DNA of 16,296 nt from Lachnospiraceae bacterium (GTDB lineage Bacteria > Bacillota_A > Clostridia > Lachnospirales > Lachnospiraceae), in assembly GCA_017960415.1 (NCBI GenBank), contig JAGCZE010000472.1:1-16296 (forward strand), in the 5' to 3' direction. Shown piece after piece: positions 14,394-16,296 of the stretch (its first letter is position 1; the number at the start of each line of letters is the position of its first letter). Under the pieces are notes generated by a model that saw only the letters and a list, made by a program, of their open reading frames with translations, was not told where the DNA came from and made no database searches. The position numbers were made by a program, and so were the translations under genes.

Positions 14394-16154
14394 ATGAAAA
14401 AGATTAGTTATTATCTTGGAAAATACTGGTATTTATACCTTTTGGCATTTGGATGTCTGATAGTTTACGAACTGTTGGACATGATCTCGCCGAGGGTAAC
14501 ACAGAGCATTATCGATGATGTGATCATGCAGGGAGAAACCGGAATACTTCCGCGTCTGCTGCTAATGCTCGTTTTAGTAGGTGTCGGAAGAGTCGTATGC
14601 GGTTATGCAAGAGAATTCACATTTGACAAGACCAGCTTTAAAGTGGCTTCCGATATCAGAAAGCATCTGTTCGGTCATATTCAGAGCCTGTCGGTGGAAT
14701 ATTTCGACAAGATGAATACCGGAGAGATCATGTCGCGTGTAAAGGACGACGTTGACAAGCTGCAGGGAGCTTTCGGATTTATCGGAATGATGTTCATGCA
14801 GGTTGTGATCCATACCGTGATGATATTGTGGTGCATGTGGCGGATAAGCCCCATTTTAACAATTTTTCCGCTGATCGCACTGCCGGTATGTGCGACTGTG
14901 GCGATCGTCATGGAAAGAAAACTTGATAAGGTCTATGAAGAAATCAGCGACGAGGATGCCGACATGAACACGGTTGCCGAGGAGAACCTGGCAGGAGTCC
15001 GCGTAGTTAAGGCATTCGCCAGAGAAAAATTCGAGATCGGCAAATTCCTGTCCCATAACAAGAGATACTACGACCTCAACATGAAGCAGTCGAAAGTATG
15101 GATCAAATACAACCCCATCATGCAGATGATCACCAAGATGCTTCAGATCGTAGCACTGCTTTTAGGCGGCCTTATGGTCATCAGGGGTGAGCTTTCGCTG
15201 GGTTCGCTGGGCGCATTTCTTGAATACTGTGCCAATGCGGTCTGGCCGATGGAAATGCTCGGATGGCTCTCGAATGAGCTTGCCGCGGCATTTGCGTCGA
15301 AAAAGAAACTCGACAGGATATATGCCGAAACAGCGATCATTCGAGATCCCGAAAACAAAACATTATCGGATGCATCATTACAGGGAAACGGCGGATTTGA
15401 GGATATCGTATTTGAAAATGTCAGCTTTACCCGTGAAGGAAAGAGCATCCTGAACAATGTATCCTTCAGGCTCGAAAACGGCAAAACCCTCGGTATTATG
15501 GGAGCTACCGGTTCGGGCAAAACAACGATCATAAATATGATGCTGCGATTTTATGATCCCGACGAAGGCAGGATATTGCTGAACGGAACCGACCTGCGCG
15601 AGCTTCCGCTTGAAACGGTCAGGAAGAACTGCGCAGTCGTAATGCAGGATGTATTCCTGTTCTCGGACACGATCGCGGAGAATATCGGTCTCGGAAAAAA
15701 GGAACAGTTTACAGAGGATGATATAAAAACAGCGCTCAAAAATGCCTGCGCAAAGGACTTTGTCGATAAACTCGAGGAAGGCGCAGCAACCGTAATAGGT
15801 GAACGCGGAGTCGGACTGTCGGGAGGACAGAAGCAGAGGATCAGCATGGCAAGAGCATTTGCGAAACATGCATCGGTACTCGTACTCGATGATTCAACAT
15901 CGGCACTTGATATGGAAACCGAGCATGAAGTCCAGACCCGCCTCGGCGAGATGGAAGGCCTGACCAAAATGATCATAGCGCACCGCATCTCTGCAGTCCG
16001 CCACGCCGACGAGATCATAGTACTTGAAAACGGCAAGATCGCGGAACGCGGCACCCACGAAGCCCTCCTCGCCGCCAAAGGCTACTACTACAAGACCTAC
16101 ATGGCCCAGTACGGAGAATTCTTAGGCGAACTGAACACCCGCACCGGAGCCTGA
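14394..16154 (+). CDS. ABC exporter half-transporter, BmrC/TM287-like with degenerate catalytic site
   Basis: 586 residues: type-I exporter membrane domain with six spans (about 12-310), then an ATPase domain (about 335-575). ATPase motifs: Walker A GATGSGKTT (370-378), Q-loop Q418, signature LSGGQ (475-479), Walker B VLVLDD (495-500), D-loop SALD, H-loop H530. D500 stands where active sites have Glu (LDE). In heterodimeric exporters such as BmrC/BmrD and TM287/TM288 one subunit carries this Asp and forms the non-hydrolysing site; the length also matches BmrC (585). A partner with an intact Glu is therefore expected, but the window ends in a repeat array 13 bases after the stop. The likely role is drug or lipid export; the substrate is unknown. 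ATG at 14394 follows GAGGGG with 5 bases between. Expression is probably set by the leader at 14062-14393. Confidence 0.93.
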   Translation: MKKISYYLGKYWYLYLLAFGCLIVYELLDMISPRVTQSIIDDVIMQGETGILPRLLLMLVLVGVGRVVCGYAREFTFDKTSFKVASDIRKHLFGHIQSLSVEYFDKMNTGEIMSRVKDDVDKLQGAFGFIGMMFMQVVIHTVMILWCMWRISPILTIFPLIALPVCATVAIVMERKLDKVYEEISDEDADMNTVAEENLAGVRVVKAFAREKFEIGKFLSHNKRYYDLNMKQSKVWIKYNPIMQMITKMLQIVALLLGGLMVIRGELSLGSLGAFLEYCANAVWPMEMLGWLSNELAAAFASKKKLDRIYAETAIIRDPENKTLSDASLQGNGGFEDIVFENVSFTREGKSILNNVSFRLENGKTLGIMGATGSGKTTIINMMLRFYDPDEGRILLNGTDLRELPLETVRKNCAVVMQDVFLFSDTIAENIGLGKKEQFTEDDIKTALKNACAKDFVDKLEEGAATVIGERGVGLSGGQKQRISMARAFAKHASVLVLDDSTSALDMETEHEVQTRLGEMEGLTKMIIAHRISAVRHADEIIVLENGKIAERGTHEALLAAKGYYYKTYMAQYGEFLGELNTRTGA

Positions 16155-16166
16155 CAACCCCGCGCC

Positions 16167-16296
16167 AAAGCAGACTTAAGACCAACTGTGAAATCATATT
16201 CGGGTCTGCTTTGATATCTCATAAGCAGGCATGAGACCAATTGTGAATCATATTCGAGCCTGCCTCGAACCGCATAAGCAGGTATGAGACCAACAG
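16167..16296. repeat. Tandem hairpin repeats (two full units and part of a third)
   Basis: Units begin AAGCAG at 16168, 16223 and 16276, a period of 55 then 53. Each has AAGCAG-R-Y, two or three bases, then AGACCAAYTGTGAA and TCATATTCG, then a closing arm. Unit 1: AAAGCAGAC (16167-16175) pairs with GTCTGCTTT (16204-16212), 9 bp. Unit 2: GCAGGC (16225-16230) pairs with GCCTGC (16258-16263). The A-T pair of unit 1 is G-C in unit 2, a compensatory change. Unit 3 is cut by the window end. Confidence 0.85.

Noticed and set aside
15551..16078. 175-codon minus-strand open frame
   Set aside because: It is antisense to the ABC ATPase domain; its Ser/Pro-rich content is typical of a reverse-frame artefact.
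16167..16296. CRISPR array
   Set aside because: The conserved part fills most of each unit, units differ and form hairpins, there are no unique spacers of uniform length and no cas gene.

Overview
The window looks like chromosomal DNA of a low-to-mid GC Clostridia, most likely a Lachnospiraceae relative (Butyrivibrio/Roseburia type). The reasons are strong AAAGGAGG-type ribosome sites, sigma-A promoters with TTGACA/TATAAT-like boxes, a tRNA end without encoded CCA, and the family set (Big2-FecR surface protein, PadR plus DUF1700/DUF4097, TraX, TldD/TldE, sirtuin). The taxonomy is inference from gene content only. I see no integrase, transposase, phage gene or CRISPR array.

Layout. 1-55: the 3' end of a tRNA and its terminator. 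183-1253 (+): membrane-anchored M15 peptidase with a long disordered stalk. 1375-3021 (-): secreted Big2-FecR protein, convergent with the peptidase across a shared hairpin. 3182-5167 (-): transketolase. 5409-6098 (-): AlkD-like DNA glycosylase. 10643-6205 (-): probable operon tldD, tldE, traX-like, sirtuin, read from a good promoter at 10703-10731. Divergent from it, 10915-12984 (+) holds a PadR regulator and a large DUF1700/DUF4097 fusion protein. 12995-13161 is a large nested inverted repeat. 13272-13952 (-): six-span membrane protein. 14062-16154 (+): consensus promoter, operator-like inverted repeat, 33-codon leader ORF, terminator-like hairpin, and an ABC exporter half-transporter of the BmrC/TM287 type. 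16167-16296: a tandem array of similar hairpins running off the end.

How parts work together. TldD carries the metal site and TldE lacks it, as in the known TldD/TldE heterodimeric protease. PadR probably controls its own promoter and the envelope-type DUF1700/DUF4097 protein. The exporter half-transporter has Asp where the catalytic Glu should be, so it should need a partner subunit that is not in the window. Its leader (promoter, short ORF, hairpins) has the architecture of drug-exporter attenuation such as bmrB-bmrCD, which is inference.

The most interesting non-coding items are the leader at 14062-14393, the 167-nt symmetric inverted repeat at 12995-13161, and the tandem hairpin array after 16167, whose second unit shows a compensatory base-pair change. 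Among proteins, the four 11-residue repeats in the DUF1700/DUF4097 protein stand out. Three start codons were moved downstream from the longest open frame: transketolase to 5167, the AlkD-like gene to 6098 and the TraX-like gene to 7832.
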